Source: Daphnia carinata (Eukaryota; Arthropoda; Branchiopoda; Diplostraca; Daphniidae). From it: 64,000 nucleotides of DNA. The notes under the pieces are model-generated. The model was not told the origin of the DNA. It did not search any database and worked only from the letters and a program-made list of their open reading frames with translations. The position numbers and the translations under genes are program-made. This document shows, in pieces, positions 39,215 to 49,924 of the stretch (positions within the stretch are counted from its first letter, which is position 1; every line of letters begins with the position of its first letter). The DNA lies in contig NC_081339.1 of assembly GCF_022539665.2 (NCBI RefSeq), positions 2,852,017 through 2,916,016 on the forward strand, given 5' to 3'.

Positions 39215-40060
39215 ATGCCCTCCAGACGCCCACCGCTTACAGAAGAGCAGAAAGCTGAAAAGAATGCAAAGCTTCGCGAAAGAAGGGCTTCAGAAACGGC
39301 TGATGCTAGAGAGAGGCGGTTGCGGGAAGTCAGAGAACGAAGAGCTGCAATAAAAATAGGAAAACGCAACAATGACAAAACTCTGAAGTCTCTTGCTCCT
39401 CAAGCTGTACATCAACGAATAGTCATCATCGTCCAGAGCGATAAAGCTAAAGGCGACAAACCGCGTCTTATCCTTCCAAAGCAGTCAAAGAGTACTCCAG
39501 GTGTTTTGCTAACCTGGTCTTTTAATCAAATCAATCATATTCCCTTGGCGATCTCTGCCGTTAATCCGCAAGTTGTGGAACCTAGTTGCCAGGAAAGGAC
39601 AACATTATCAATCATATGTGACAGCCAATCTGACAAAACAATACTTCCCCAATCATCGGTTACCCCAGAATCTGAGAGGCGACCGAATGAAACGCCTGTA
39701 ACAAAATCGCACACTCTTACGTTAAAGGACGAAGCAATGGAGTCAATAGTGGCAACGAGCAGTCCAGTGAAAACTATGGCAGACAAAAGCCTCTTGAACA
39801 GTCCTCAGGCAGCCGGAAAGGAAACCAGTGGCAGCTTGCATCCGGCTGAAGTTCTTCAAACCTGTTCACGACAGGTGGAATCTAGCAACTCGAAAAATAA
39901 CCAGACAGTTCTGCCTGCGCAAAACCCGGGGACAATTCCCAAATCACGTCGACTATTTCGACCACTTCGACTACCTGGATCCGCTCTGGTAGAAGACGCT
40001 GCAGTGACTCATCCAACCTTAACAGCAAAAGCCAACATTTCTTCTAGTGTACAATATTAG
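39215..40060 (+). CDS. Uncharacterised protein with degenerate STPR-like N terminus
   Basis: A single uninterrupted coding exon of 281 residues in a neighbourhood where other genes carry many introns. The first ~50 residues are charged and helical, with the pattern KLRERRASETADARERRLREVRERRAAIK. This resembles one or two units of the STPR repeat (about 23 residues, basic, with RRASET...ARE), known from silkworm FMBP-1 and from arthropod transposon-linked proteins, where it can bind DNA. The remainder is Ser/Thr/Pro-rich and looks disordered. It starts at the first ATG in frame; the frame stays open upstream to the AG at 39192, so an upstream coding exon is possible. It could be a domesticated or decayed piece of a mobile element. 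Function unknown. Confidence 0.65.
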   Translation: MPSRRPPLTEEQKAEKNAKLRERRASETADARERRLREVRERRAAIKIGKRNNDKTLKSLAPQAVHQRIVIIVQSDKAKGDKPRLILPKQSKSTPGVLLTWSFNQINHIPLAISAVNPQVVEPSCQERTTLSIICDSQSDKTILPQSSVTPESERRPNETPVTKSHTLTLKDEAMESIVATSSPVKTMADKSLLNSPQAAGKETSGSLHPAEVLQTCSRQVESSNSKNNQTVLPAQNPGTIPKSRRLFRPLRLPGSALVEDAAVTHPTLTAKANISSSVQY

Positions 40061-41167
40061 TGTTGTTGGAATTGCCGTTGACATTGCTAGTCTTACGGCA
40101 TTTCGTGTATTTTACAACTGATAATTGATTTCATTTCATTCACTGTTTTATATTAGCTAATCTACGACGAAAAAATAATATCATTTGTAAGTGTTTGAAC
40201 TGACATTAATATACGTGACACTGCAAGGCCAGAAAATCGACAACAAAGCCATTGTTATAGTATGGTGTCTGAGGCATAACTTTGAATTGGAAAAGTTTTA
40301 TTAGTTAACTGCCTACTGGCGAAACTGAGTAATTGTAAGCAAAGTTCTCAATGTTTTGTTTATTTGCCGGTCACGTGGTTAACGAAGGAAGTACCGCCTA
40401 CATTTCAATGGCCGCCTTGTGTTTTTTTTTTTTTTTGCCATCGCGGTTCAGCAACCGGTTTGCCGTTCTTCCTAATAGATTGGTGGATTTGGAAATCGTT
40501 GGTACATGGTTTTTGAACCCAACAGCATGGCTCAAGGGTATATCAACATCAGTTGTTGTACATCATTACTTTATCAGGCGCTAACTCAGCATTGTTCTGA
40601 GAACTTCGTCGTAGTGTAGTCGTAGAAGCCAGTCTATTTTCCGTAAAGTTCCATCTGTCTTTTTTTTGCTTCAGGTAAGCGTAGATTACGTTTTAGCAAT
40701 TATTCTCACATGTTTCGTTTCATGATACATGTAAAGGGATTACAGAACAATTTTGTAATATTCAAGTTGAGGCTAATTTTACATGAAGCAATCAGACTGA
40801 GAAGTTCGCATATTTGAGAAAGACGAAGACGAGAAACCAATTATTTGAAAGAATTGGTAGCCAACAGTATTTATTAAGCAAGACAAGAATATTTATAGTT
40901 TATTTTGTTTTCTCATACTGTATTTCAATTAAATGGTGATTTGTATAAGCCTTGAGCTGTTTGTTGAAGTATTTCATTTAATAGAATGTTGCATCACATT
41001 CAGTATGTTGATTTTGGTAGAAAAATTGTGAAACTTGCAGATAATTTTATCAGCAAGTTTCACAATTCTTTTTCAGACCATGGTAACAGCTGTATGACTA
41101 ATGTCTGTAAACCTTTTACCAGTATTCCACGCTGGGTCAATCTGTTTGAGGATTTTTCTTGTTGAAA
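40061..41167. other. Upstream region of Argonaute-2 with likely 5' UTR exon
   Basis: About 1.1 kb. A strong donor gcttcag|gtaagcg at about 40675 and an acceptor ttctttttcag at about 41076 could define a noncoding first exon (about 40600-40675) and a second UTR exon starting near 41077. A near-perfect hairpin at 41024-41067 lies just before that acceptor. Upstream ATGs follow at 41080 and beyond. The frame at 40351-40584 is not supported. Confidence 0.4.
41024..41067. repeat. Near-perfect hairpin (20 of 21 pairs, 2-base loop) upstream of Argonaute-2
   Basis: Arm aattgtgaaacttgc (41024-41038) pairs exactly with gcaagtttcacaatt (41053-41067). Inside, after one A-A mismatch, gataa (41040-41044) pairs with ttatc (41047-41051), leaving a TT loop. 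It ends nine bases before the AG of the likely 5' UTR acceptor and so would sit at the branch site and pyrimidine tract of that intron. Confidence 0.9.
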
Positions 41168-44100
41168 ATGACCAGAAAAAGGGGAAAGAAGCAGAATGAA
41201 AAACCTGATGAAAGTAAGTTATATTTCTTGTGTTCTTTATCTGTTACATCTAAATTCCTTACATTTTAAAAATTAGGTGCTCGTGAGGGTGAAACGAGAG
41301 GACCTCAGGTTACCCAAGCTATGGAGCAACTTAATCTAGGCCCCCAAACCATGCAACAGCATCCTGCTGGACCTTCAGGTGCACAACAGCAACCTGCGGG
41401 ACCTTCAGGTGCACAACAACATCCTGCTGGACCTCCAGGTGGTCAACAGCGTCCTGCTGGACCTCCAGGTGGTCAACAGCGTCCTGCTGGACCTCCAGGT
41501 GGTCAACAGCATCCTGTTGGACCTCCAGGCATACAACAACGTCCTGCTGGACCTCCAGGCATACAACAGCGTCCTACTGGACCTCCAGGCATACAACAGC
41601 GTCCTACTGGACCTCCAGGCATAGAACAGCGTCCTGCTGGACCTCCAGGCATACAACAGCGTACTGCTGGACCTCCAGGCATAGAACAGCGTACTGCTGG
41701 ACCTCCAGGTGGGCAACATCGTCCTGCTGGACATCCAGGGCTTCAGCAGCGTCCTTTCGGGCCTCCAGTGCTACAGCAGCGTCCTGCTGGACCTCAAAGC
41801 ATGCAGCAGCACCCAATTGGGTTTCAAGGCGTCCAGGAACATCCTACTGGGGCCCAAGGCATTCGGCAGCAACGTCCTGCCGGACCACAAGGCATGCAGC
41901 AACATCCTACCGGACAACAAGGCATGCAGCAACGTCCTGTCGGTCCACAAGATATGCAGCAGCGTCCAGCCGGACCCCAAGGTGTGCAGCAACGTCCCGC
42001 CGGACCGCGAGGCGTGCAGCAACGTCCCGCCGCACCACAAGGCGTGCAACAACGTCCCGCCGCACCACAAGGCGTGCAGCAACGTCCCGCCGGACCGCAA
42101 GGCGTGCAACAACGTCCCGCCGGACCGCAAGGCGTGCAGCAACGTCCCGTCACGGAACAACGTCCTGCAGGTCCTCAAACGTATCAGCAAAGCCCTGCTG
42201 CTTCCCGAGCTCATGAGCAACAACCTGTTGTTACCCAAACCCAGACACGTCGGCCAATGGCTCAAGGTGGAGCCCTTCGCCCACCGCCCCGCCAAGATGC
42301 AGGTGGTGTGGGAACCCTAGGCCGCCCAATCGCGCTCTCTGCAAACCATTTCGGAATTACTATGAAAAAGCAAATACTTTACCATTATGACGTTGATGTC
42401 AAACCTCTACTGTCAAAGACACTCTTCAGGTGGGTATATGCAATGCAAAAATGTACCTTGTTTCGATGGCTTGTATTGTATTTATCGTTTGCAGGAAGGT
42501 CGTTGAACAGTTTCTGGAAAGCGATGCGCGATTTAAAAATATTCGCCCTGTTTTTGATTCGAAGAAGAACATTTACACTGCCTGTCGAGTGCCTGGCTTG
42601 GATTCCAAGGTAGAAAAGCTAAAGTTGAAATACCCATTTGTCATAATTTTTCCAGGCCTTTGTTTCATAATCTGTATTCGCCTTAGATGGAAATCAAATT
42701 CGAATTTAAAGAAATGGACCGAGACCCGCCCAGGATCAACGAATTCACCATATATTTGCAGCCCACTGGAGAGTTGGAAATAGATCTGGCGGCTCTTGCG
42801 AGTTATTGTCAATCTGGTTCGTCGGTTGATATCCCACTTCGTCCCATTCAAGCGTTAGATATTGCCATGAAATATGGTGCTGCCCAGCGGTAAAGAGAAT
42901 TTACACTTTATTTTTATTTATTTTACTTTACATTTTATCTTCCCGCCGAGTAACAATAAATTTTTAACTATAGACCCACGAAAGTGATGCTCGGTAGTTG
43001 TTTACTAAGTAAACCAACTGGAAGAGCACATGAACTTGGTGGAGGAGTAGAAGTTTGGTTTGGTCATTTCCAATCTATACGCCTTGGTTGGAAACCTTTT
43101 CTTAATGTGGATGCTACTCAGCGTGCTTTCATGAAATCGGGCAAAGTACATTTGATAATGGCGGAGATGTTCAATACAAGGACTGGAGAAGAATTATATG
43201 ATCGTGACTACATGGATTTCAGCAAGAAAATTGCTACATTGAAGGTAAAATATATGCAGAAAGTTTTAAGAGCATCACTCAAATCTTAGGTTATGTTTAT
43301 TCATATATAGGTTTCCTATAATCGTGGCCAATACATTGCCACTGTCGGGTGCAATGGCCTTAAAGGTTCCGCCAGCACTGAAAAGTTTGAATGCGATGGA
43401 CAGCAAGTTACAGTCCAACAGTATTTCGAGAAAAAACTCAATATGAAGTTGCAGTATCCTTACCTGCCGTGTGTGTGGGTGGGAAGCCGAGAAAAAAAAA
43501 ATCTAGTTCCAATGGAGGTAGAAATAATGGTTTTTCCTGGTCTATTGCTCTTTTTTAGTGATCTTACTGACCCGTTTTATGATATAGCTGTGCTCGATAG
43601 CTGAAGGCCAAGAGTATCGGCGCAAGTTGAGTGATTTTCAAACATCGGCCATGATAAAAGTTGCAGCAACACCTGCCGACGTTCGCAAACAGAAAATTCT
43701 CGATAGCGTTCGTAGTATGCAATTTGATCGGGATCCATATGCTCAAAATTTTGGCATTTCTGTCGACAGCCAAATGGCAAAAATTCAAGGTAGATACATG
43801 GTTTTCCCAAGTAATCGAGATAGGCTTAGCCATTGCATTGATAACCGTTCTTATTTTTCATTGTTATTTTTTAAATCATGCAGGGCGAGTGCTACCAACA
43901 CCAAAGCTTGTCTATGGAGAGAAAGAATCTACTCCTATAACGCCTAGGGATGGTGTTTGGAATATGAGAAACATGAAATTTATAGAAGCCAAGTCAATGA
44001 ATGCCTATGGTATACTGAATATTACAAGATGTCAGGATCGTGATATAGAAATTTTCGTTGGTGCATTGACTCGAGCTGGCCGGGAAATGGGTAAATTGTT

Positions 44101-45746
44101 TTTGATGTTCGTGCAAGACCATCTGCACTTATGAAGATATATCTAATCTTCTTCAAACTTGCAGGCATGACCATGGGCAACCCGCTGTTCAACAGGCCTT
44201 GTAATCTTGGCAACTTGGAGAAAACAATGAAAGAGGCAAAACAAAAATTCCCGCAACTGCAAATAATTTTTGTCATCATTAACCGCAAAGGAGACCCTGC
44301 GTATGGTAAGTTTTTTTTTAGACTGAGTCCTATTTTTATAATTGTAAAGGAAAAATGTTGTTAATCAGCAGAAACTGTAGAAGTGCATGGAAATCAAATT
44401 TTAACATGTAGGTCATATTTTGATCAAATGTCATATTTTTTTTGCTTTCATTTTAGAAATTGTCAAACGTGTTGGGGATTTGGATCTGAAAATCACAACA
44501 CAGTGCATTCAGCAAAAAAACGTTCAAGGAAGAAATGGCCCAGACCCATCAACGATGGCGAATATTTGTTTGAAGCTGAATGCTAAGTTAGGAGGAATCA
44601 ACAATTTGATTTCACGAGATTTTCGGTAAAACTTATGCTTGTTAAATATTTAAAAATAAAGAAGGTTGGAATATCCGTTCTCAAAGCCCAAAGGTTCTGT
44701 TGGAACAACAAGTGATCATTATGGGAGCTGACGTGACACATCCAGGTGCAGACCAACAAGATTCTGGTAAGCCTTCCATCGCCGCAGTAGTTGGAAGTGT
44801 TGATCCTCGGGCATCGCAGTATTGCTGTGAAATTCGTATTCAGAAATCGAAGCAAGAGTACATTGAAGATATGGAAAACATGGTCTACAATTTGTTGCGC
44901 AAATTCAACAAAGTTACTGGATCAACTTCAACAGGGAAACCGCAACGCATAATCTTTTATCGAGATGGCGTGAGTGAGGGCCAATTTGCCAAGGTACACT
45001 TTCGTTTGAAAATTGATTACTGTAATCGAACGTTTAATTGATTGACGAATTAGGTTTTGGAGTGGGAGCTATCTGCCATACGTAGAGCTTGCATGAAACT
45101 CGAGAACGGCTATAATCCCCCGGTCACTTTCATTGTAGTTCAGAAACGTCATCATACCCGACTTTTTCCGGAAAATCCCCAGGATGAGGTAGTAAATTAC
45201 TGAATTGAATGTAGGGATCTTATTTATTGTTGTTTTTTTCTAGTGCGGCCGTGGAAAGAACGTTCCACCGGGAACAATAGTTGATAACACCATCGTACAT
45301 CCTGTCGAGCAAGACTTTTTCTTAGTTTCTCATCAAGGCATCCAAGTTAGACAATTAGCTAAAGAGGTGCTTGTTCTGTTGTCTTTACCGCATTTTGTTT
45401 TGAAATAGGGTACCAGCCGGCCGACTCATTACCACGTTCTTTGGGATGATGCTAAACTGCACGCAAACGAAATTCAGATGCTTACTTACTATATGTGCTA
45501 TCTGTTTACCCGATGCACACGGTCAGTGTCGTATCCGGCGCCGTGCTATTACTCGCATCTGGTAGCCTTCCGTGGAAGACAGTATTATGACAAGTATGTA
45601 TTTATGTACACAGTTTACCAGAGTTCTCATTAATACTTTATTTTACATAATTTAGTTTAACGGGGAACCGCCAGTCTGTGACTTCAAGCGCTTTACAATC
45701 TCACATTGATTCTACCCGAGATTTGAGCTTTATGTTCTTTGTTTAA
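41168..45746 (+). CDS. AGO2: Argonaute-2-like protein with Gln/Pro-rich repeat N terminus
   Basis: Fifteen exons, 41168-41213, 41277-42429, 42495-42609, 42687-42889, 42974-43244, 43311-43517, 43588-43789, 43884-44090, 44165-44305, 44457-44625, 44687-44993, 45054-45188, 45244-45345, 45409-45593 and 45656-45746, give 1177 residues. Argonaute-2 is the slicer of the siRNA and antiviral RNAi pathway. After a short basic start come about 28 decapeptides of the type GPPGxQQRPA, then the N domain ([12 protein letters not shown]), PAZ, MID and PIWI. The catalytic tetrad is complete: Asp in [10 protein letters not shown] (about 920), Glu in KQEYIEDME (about 962), Asp in [12 protein letters not shown] (about 998) and His in [21 protein letters not shown] and [22 protein letters not shown] are intact. 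The C terminus is the typical ...FMFFV. The repeat-bearing N terminus is characteristic of arthropod Ago2, not Ago1. Confidence 0.96.
41339..42195 (+). repeat. 30-bp coding tandem repeat in Argonaute-2, about 28 units
   Basis: A 30-base unit encodes the decapeptide GP(P/Q)G(G/I/V/M)QQRPA about 28 times. The first block (to about 41750) favours GPPG(G/I)QQRPA; the second (about 41880-42160) favours [10 protein letters not shown]. Neighbouring units are nearly identical in sequence, so expansion is recent and within blocks. One unit carries an extra residue ([11 protein letters not shown]) and one is a partial TEQRPA. Because the unit length is divisible by three, other frames and the opposite strand are also open; those are shadows. 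Confidence 0.95.
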
Positions 45747-46177
45747 ACTGAGTCGTACTATTCATTTTTTCTCCTATTTACTCGGATGCTAATGTTTGCT
45801 TTCCCATGTAGAAGGGAACTGGTTAATTTCCTTGTCATTTCCTTCCTTCCCCAGTTATCTTGGGGTTAAAATTAGCTTTCCTCAAAGATACAAAACTAGT
45901 TGGTTTCCTTGTCATTTCCTTTTGTTTGATGCCCTTGCCGCTTGGTGACTTGGACCATTTGCTGATTTCAGCATCGATGCGGTATTTTTTTTTCTTGTAT
46001 TCGTTGCATTTTCATGTTGGGCTGTAAGCTGTCGGGAACTGGTTGATAAAATATATAATTTTTTTTTCAGTAATTCCTAAATGGCATAACATTAATTCTG
46101 GAACAAAAAGCAATGGCTTGGAAAAAAACCGTGTAATAATTCTGGAAACAATGTAGATGAATGGTAGTGCCTAGGTA
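45747..46177. other. Convergent intergenic region between Argonaute-2 and the Fyv7 gene
   Basis: About 430 bases between two facing stop codons, so mostly 3' UTRs of both genes. It contains a direct repeat: the core tttccttgtcatttcctt occurs at about 45828 and again at about 45906, with gggaactggtt also recurring at about 46034. Confidence 0.5.
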
Positions 46178-46846
46178 TTAACTGTCATTAGCAACTTGCT
46201 TTTGAATCTTTTCGAGGAGGATCTCTATCCTTCCTTTCATGACTGGCTGTCCTTTTTTAGTTTTCTGTGTAAGCTTTTTGATTCGTTCTAGCCTTAACTG
46301 TTTGCTCTTCATGATGGCCATGTCTCTTTCTTTTGTTTTCTGTTCCCTTTCCAATCGAGCTTCTTCTTTTAAACCTTGTATACGTTCATATTCTAGCTTG
46401 GCTCGCTGAAATTCTGACAACCTGGAAAAAAAACAAACTGAAATGTAATACCATAGTATAAGTAAGTTTAGTAATATCGGTACCTTTGGGGCGGTGGTGG
46501 TTGTGAATATCCACTATTATAATTTCCATCTGCAATGTCATACAAACGCTTTGTAATGTGAACAGATGAAGTCAATTCATCCTTCTTTAGCATCTTCCTG
46601 TATTTCCTTTTTATAGCTTCTTTTCTTTTGCTTTCCCATTCCGATACTGAAATTAGCAGATAAAGGTTGATCAAAACATTTGTTGCACATGGCAGTTCCA
46701 ACTCAATTCTCTCTATATAAGAAAACCGATGCTATACTGCAAACTAATAATTCAATACCTCTTTGTTTGTGGCTGTATTGCGTTTCTCGCCATTTTTTTT
46801 TGTCGAAATTTCGTTTGCCTTCGTGGTGTGTGTTTTGTGCTTCCAT
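46178..46846 (-). CDS. CCDC59: rRNA-processing protein, Fyv7/CCDC59 (TAP26) family
   Basis: Three exons read on the minus strand, 46846-46759, 46646-46484 and 46421-46178, give 164 residues. Yeast Fyv7 acts in the small-subunit processome and pre-18S maturation; the human relative CCDC59/TAP26 also has a reported role with TTF-1. The protein is very basic and mostly helical. The diagnostic C terminus is KKLTQKTKKGQPVMKGRIEI followed by LLEKIQKQ, which matches the family end (KTKKGQP...LLxKIQ). The N-terminal part has KRNFDKKKWRE, a family-like opening. The start is the first ATG in a good context (aaaATGg); the frame is open further upstream only through non-ATG codons. Assignment rests mainly on the last 25 residues. 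Confidence 0.85.
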
Positions 46847-47841
46847 TTTTATTTTCAACTCTACGAGCCTCCGAGGTATTGTTGGCACTTCGTCTGCTAC
46901 TGCCCTTCCGTAATCGCCTCCTGCTCGAACGGTTTAGAGTGTAAATATTAGATATGTATGGTAGACGTGTGCGTCAAAGTTAAAGTTAAGTTCTACTTTT
47001 CAGCAAGTGAATTAATGACGCCGACAATTGAAGGAAAACACTCGAACGGCTTTTATACGTAGTTATTCCCGCGAACAAGGAACAAATGATACTTCAATAC
47101 TACAGTAGACACTGGAACTGCAAACTGCCAGATTGCCAACCCAGGATGTGAAACATGAACAAAAAATTTGGTATTTGTTTTCAATTATTGCCGAAAGCAA
47201 AAAAAATCGCTAATATCGCTACGTTCGAGTGGCTTTGATTGGATTAGTGTAGTGAAGTATCCTTATCGTCCGAAAAATATCAGAGCAAGATGTTGCTAGG
47301 TCTGTTTCACAAAGTGATTTTGCTGTTGTAGTGATCATGGAAGATGTAGATGGATTGATTTAAAGGCTTAATGGTCATCTATGTCGTTAAAAGTCTAATG
47401 CAAATGGCGATATCTTTAATAGTTGGAGCCCCTATTTTACACACATCGGAAGATAAACTTTCATTCTAGTATAGATGACCAAGTTGTTTTGCCGCCAATT
47501 TGGGAACTCATAAATGAATTTTTGATAACTGACTGTTGCTGAGGCAAAAATAGTTTTTTCTTCGGAAAGAATGCCCTAATCCTCAGCAGACAAAATGCTA
47601 ATAGTAAAGGGCGATGTTCGTCAGGAAATGCATAACAAGGCGTTTGGTCCAGAGTTCCAGACGATAGGTGATAGTTTCCTATCTACTGTAATCCTGAAAC
47701 ACGTAAGACCCAATAACCTATCGCACATTGTGTACCACTGTATACGGAAACTATTTGGGTCTCTCGCTGATGCATCCTAAGCAGAGGTATCAGTTTTGGT
47801 GCAAGTATCAATGTGTTTAAATCGTTCAAATAAACAGGAAC
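46847..47841. other. Divergent intergenic region between the Fyv7 gene and the vanin-like gene
   Basis: About 1 kb holding both promoters and 5' UTRs. The open frame at 47595-47780 has no family resemblance. No repeat or RNA gene was seen. Confidence 0.4.
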
Positions 47842-49826
47842 ATGAATCGACTTCCCAATAGACTCTTGCTGCACGTGTTTTTTGGCGTGCTATTTGCAAA
47901 ACTACCTGCTATAGAAGTGAGTCAAAGCATTTCCTTACTAGAGCTTTCAGTCAAACAACACAAGACTAAATAATTTTTTTTCAATCAAGGCCGGTTCTTA
48001 CAAAGCTGCTGTTATCGAATATTCTCCAACAGGAAGTGTATTCAGCCAAACTCCGGCAGAAGTATTGGGTCAAAACCTGAACAACTACAATCAGTTGATT
48101 CTCGAAGCTGCATCTTTGGTAAATATTGTCTTACGACATTTCGTTGTCATAATAAAACAATGTATTCTGTTGCTATGAAAGGGTGCGGACATAATCGTTT
48201 TTCCTGAGTATGGGTTAACGACGTTGACGCTATCTTCTCTGTCACGATTAGCTGCCCGGCCTTTTCTACAACAATTTCCGTCCATCAACACCTCTGTATC
48301 GCAAATTTCTTGCGATGGCAACAAAACAGTTCCTGACAACGAAATAGTTTTCACAGGACTAAGTTGCTACGCGCGCCGCAATGCCATTTACGTGGTGGCT
48401 AATGTTGGCGAAATAGTGGTGTGTATTTCTGGCCAGAATGACACAGAAAATGGAGGTAAATTCTAAAAATTTTTATTCCGGATACGTATGTAACTGACTC
48501 TCTACGACTGAAAGTGTGTCCGGAAGACGGTGCATACCAATACAGCAGCAACGTCGTCTTTGACCGAAATGGTGTCTTAATTGCGCGGTAAGCTATTCAG
48601 AAAATTCTTGAAAGAACAAACAAACAAAAAGAACAGTCGCTAAGTATAATTTCTTAAATCGCTGCGATTTCTTAGGTATCGAAAAACTCATCTGTTTCTG
48701 GAGCCTCTATTTCAGGCACCAATAATTACGGATCTTACCGTTTTCCCCACTGATTTTGGAGTAAATTTTGGCCTGATGACATGTTTCGATATTATGTTTT
48801 ACGAACCTGCTTTGACTCTCTACTACGAACAAGGAGTAAAAAATTTCATCTTTCCTACGGCCTGGGTAGACGAACTACCGTTCCTTACTGGTAGAAACGA
48901 AGTAAAACAACTACTTTTCTTGTAATTAATCCTTTAAATGTTAAGCCATTCAGAAGCAAGAGGCGTGGGCACGCTTCCTAGGGGCAACTCTGTTAGCTTC
49001 TAATTATCATCTGCCGGCTAATGGCCAAATCGGCAGTGGCATTTATGATGCAGCTGGTGCAATCAGTTATATTTCTAGTTCGGATTCAGGAACGCGAATT
49101 GTTGTGGCACAAGTCGGGAATAACGAGGATAGTCCGCGCCGAGAAGTCTGCCCAAAAGAGACACTCCAGAATTCCACTGTAATTCATTTCTTTACATTTT
49201 ACGTATATTTTGTGGTATCATTAATTGGCAAGCTACTCTCAAAGACGCGTTGGATGGAACCACATGGTATGTTGTATGAAGACTTGACCGATTATTCTAG
49301 TATGGAGCTCACACCTGGTGTTGCTCAAACGGCCTTCTTATGCCATGACGATTTGTGTTGCCAATTAAACTACTCTATTTCATGTCCTTCGAATGAAATT
49401 TGTGACCAATACCGGCTATTTACCTACAGTGGATTCCGAACCCTAGGCGGTGGCGTGTATACAGTGAGCATTCAGGTATATGAGTTAAGTGTGCTAAATT
49501 AACTTTGCTTAATCGTTTATCCTTTGCAACTATAGTTGTGTGGAGTTGTTGCTTGCACTGATCAAAACGTACAAAACTGCGCCAAGCCAGATGTAATCCA
49601 TTTGGCGCAAATAGATGCATTGGATTTATCAGGAAATTTTTCATCAGCGCGTCAAGTTTATCCTACTTCGATTACTAAAGAGTTGCAGCTTTTGCCAGCC
49701 GAAAGTCTAGATCTCAACATCTACGGCGACGGTGCCATCGGCTTGATTGCTTCCCTGCCCTTGTCGGATGCTTTAGCTATTGGTCTTTATGGAAGAGCGT
49801 ACAGCAAAGATATTGACAGAAAGTAA
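47842..49826 (+). CDS. Vanin/biotinidase-like secreted amidohydrolase
   Basis: Eight exons, 47842-47916, 47990-48118, 48182-48455, 48515-48587, 48676-48890, 48946-49178, 49245-49475 (its acceptor could instead be at 49232) and 49536-49826, give about 506 residues, near the family's usual length. These nitrilase-superfamily enzymes cleave pantetheine to pantothenate and cysteamine (vanins) or biocytin to biotin (biotinidase). A signal-peptide-like start (RLLLHVFFGVLFAKLPAIEA) fits secretion. The catalytic triad is complete: Glu 77 in IIVFPEYG, Lys 187 in RYRKTHLFLEP and Cys 220 in GLMTCFDIMFYEPA. Several N-glycosylation sites and paired cysteines (CHDDLCCQL) occur in the C-terminal half. No hydrophobic GPI signal is seen at the end. 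Sequence alone does not separate pantetheinase from biotinidase activity. AATAAA at 49919-49924. Confidence 0.93.
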
Positions 49827-49924
49827 AGAAGAAAAAAAGTGTTGGGCCATGTACACGAAATCCACTTGGGTAATTTTTTCAGTCGGCTGGATAAGTATTC
49901 TTATTCTTCTCCACGAGAAATAAA

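Noticed and set aside
41379-42320. Long open frames in other frames and on the opposite strand of the Argonaute-2 repeat region (for example 41771-42295 minus)
   Set aside because: A repeat unit of 30 bases, divisible by three, keeps every frame open once one unit lacks stops. Only the frame continuing into the N and PAZ domains is coding.
47595-47780. 61-codon frame upstream of the vanin-like gene
   Set aside because: No signal peptide, domain or splice link to the downstream gene.
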